DNA of 19,088 nt from Ophiosphaerella korrae (lineage: Eukaryota > Ascomycota > Dothideomycetes > Pleosporales > Phaeosphaeriaceae): the NCBI GenBank assembly GCA_028456385.1, contig JALNQF010000622.1, forward strand, positions 1 to 19,088. The letters are read 5' to 3'. This document shows, piece after piece, positions 18,332 to 19,088 of this stretch. The notes beneath the pieces were generated by a model that worked only from the letters and a program-made list of their open reading frames with translations, had not been told where the DNA came from and searched no databases. Every line of letters begins with the position of its first letter. Position 1 is the stretch's first letter. The translations under genes and the position numbers were made by a program.

Positions 18332-19088
18332 TAGGTATTCTTTATATATACTACTAGTTTCTTTATTAGTAATAATAATAGAGATTAGCTATAGTAAGTC
18401 TTAATCTAGTAAGAGCTTTTAATCTCTAGAGCGTAAGAGTTTTAAAGAAAAGACTAGGAATATACCTTTACTTAGTATTTTTTAAAGTAGTACTAGCTTA
18501 TATACTCTACTATTATAGATAACTCTTTTAATAGAGTATAAGCTTACTTATTAGTAGTTTAATTTTAGAGTTAGCTAAGTAGTTCTCTAATTAGCTATAT
18601 TAATATAGGCTTAGTTACTAACTTTATATACTAGTTTACTTTAGTAAGAGGTATTAGCTTAAACTACTTACTCTTATTATACTTAGAGTATTTTTTTTAA
18701 AAAGTAAGCTACTAGGTTATTATAAGTATTAAGTAGCTTATTAGCTTGTATACGTTAGTTATATTAAGCTAAGTTTAGTTAATCTTTATTGTTTTTACTA
18801 GAGTATATACTACTATAGAGGTAATACCCTAGATCTATAAGAAATAAGGTTATCTTAATAGATATATTAATAGTATTATTTACTTAGAACTTAACTATAT
18901 ATAGCTAAGCTACTTAGTTATCTTACGCGTAGTTAATATATTACTTTAGAAAGATCTCTAAGGCTTAATTTATTTACTTAGTTTAGCTATTAGTTTCTAA
19001 GTAGTATATAGTTAAGAGCTTTTATATAATATAGAGGCGTTTATATATATAGTACTAAAATTAGCTAATAAAAGTTATCTCTCTATTA
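18332..19088 (-). pseudogene. Integrase core end and GPY/F module of element 3
   Basis: At 18968-19006 the frame reads YYLETNS, stop, TK, stop, IN, the HHPETDGQTExxN motif. Here the catalytic Glu codon has become AAG (Lys), unlike elements 1 and 2. LEIFLK, stop, YINYA and VKF, stop, VNNTINISIKITLFL follow, the AEFAxNN...TPF block. The GPY/F region reads LKLNY, two stops, VSLYSIKRVIYNSRVYKL at 18518-18566 and leftward, and LVFSLKLLRSRD corresponds to the PVFHxSLLR motif (18431-18463). The part nearest the window edge (19007-19088) seems to change frame and is less certain. Confidence 0.9.

Larger units (their letters stand above)
17179..19088 (-). mobile_element. Element 3: partial RIP-degraded chromovirus, cut by window edge
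   Basis: Only the 3' part of a third Ty3/Gypsy element is in the window; gag, protease, RT and the first part of the integrase would lie right of 19088. It is on the minus strand like elements 1 and 2. Its integrase signature (HPETDGQTE-type) and chromodomain differ clearly from theirs, so it is another family. From 19006 down to 18165 the coding remnant stays in one frame, without indels, broken only by TAA/TAG at Gln/Trp positions. It keeps more CpG and GC words than elements 1 and 2. The left boundary is uncertain. Confidence 0.85.

Noticed and set aside
1..19088. Any intact protein-coding gene
   Set aside because: Every frame that shows homology is broken by many TAA/TAG codons, and start codons are nearly absent on both strands. 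Longer open stretches are by-products of base composition.
1..19088. Mitochondrial, apicoplast or AT-rich protist (Plasmodium, Dictyostelium) origin
   Set aside because: The specific loss of CpA/TpG with CpT retained, and LTR retrotransposons carrying Gln/Trp-to-stop changes, indicate RIP in a filamentous ascomycete. There are no organellar genes, tRNAs or rRNAs.
1..19088. Alternative genetic code with TAA/TAG read as Gln or Trp
   Set aside because: Stops replace both Trp (TGG) and Gln (CAA/CAG) codons, and other RIP-type changes (Cys and His to Tyr, Asp to Asn, Gly to Arg) occur at invariant catalytic or ligand positions. A code change would leave those residues intact.
1..19088. CRISPR array, tRNA or rRNA genes
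   Set aside because: No regularly spaced direct repeats with unique spacers and no cloverleaf with GTTC-type T-loops or CCA-compatible ends were seen. The tandem repeats found are simple or are duplicated coding tails.

Overview
The window looks like a repeat-only stretch of a filamentous ascomycete (Pezizomycotina) genome that has been mutated almost to saturation by RIP (repeat-induced point mutation, C to T mainly at CpA). Both strands are extremely AT-rich. CpA and its complement TpG have nearly vanished, TpA is everywhere, and CpT/CpC survive. By eye I find only about 27 TpG and about 5 CpA on the + strand, four ATG triplets on the + strand, none that I can see on the - strand, and no TGG or TGA. 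No gene here can be translated. Everything recognisable is a dead transposable element whose reading frames show only when in-frame TAA/TAG are taken as former Gln/Trp codons. The species cannot be named from this sequence.

Layout. (1) 1-63: seven exact copies of a 9-bp unit. (2) 64-317: featureless AT-rich flank. (3) 318-7601: element 1, a complete Ty3/Gypsy chromovirus read on the - strand, with a 5-bp target duplication, LTRs of 460 and 429 bp, and remnants of Gag (two CCHC knuckles), protease, reverse transcriptase, RNase H, integrase and a C-terminal chromodomain. A ~267-bp insertion sits between its two knuckles. (4) 7602-8473: a spacer holding a large degenerate inverted repeat (foldback) centred near 8139. 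(5) 8474-15516: element 2, a related chromovirus in the same orientation, with 448-bp LTRs and a perfect 5-bp target duplication; it lacks the integrase Cys pair because of a 40-bp deletion. (6) 15517-17178: AT-rich sequence, A-rich on the + strand, unidentified, with a 13-bp perfect hairpin near its right end. (7) about 17179-19088: element 3, a third and more distant chromovirus on the - strand, cut by the window edge. It shows the end of the integrase core, the GPY/F module and a chromodomain in one uninterrupted frame, followed by tandemly duplicated copies of the chromodomain tail.

How it fits together. Elements 1 and 2 are closely related along their length and carry parallel inactivating changes (YLDD to YLDN, DSGA to NSRA, knuckle Cys/His to Tyr), as expected when RIP acts on two copies of one sequence. 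Chromodomains on all three integrases suggest that these elements integrated into chromatin already marked as silent, giving a cluster of same-orientation elements that RIP then eroded. The oldest layer may be the foldback sequence, whose two arms appear to have been split by element 1 on the left and element 2 on the right.
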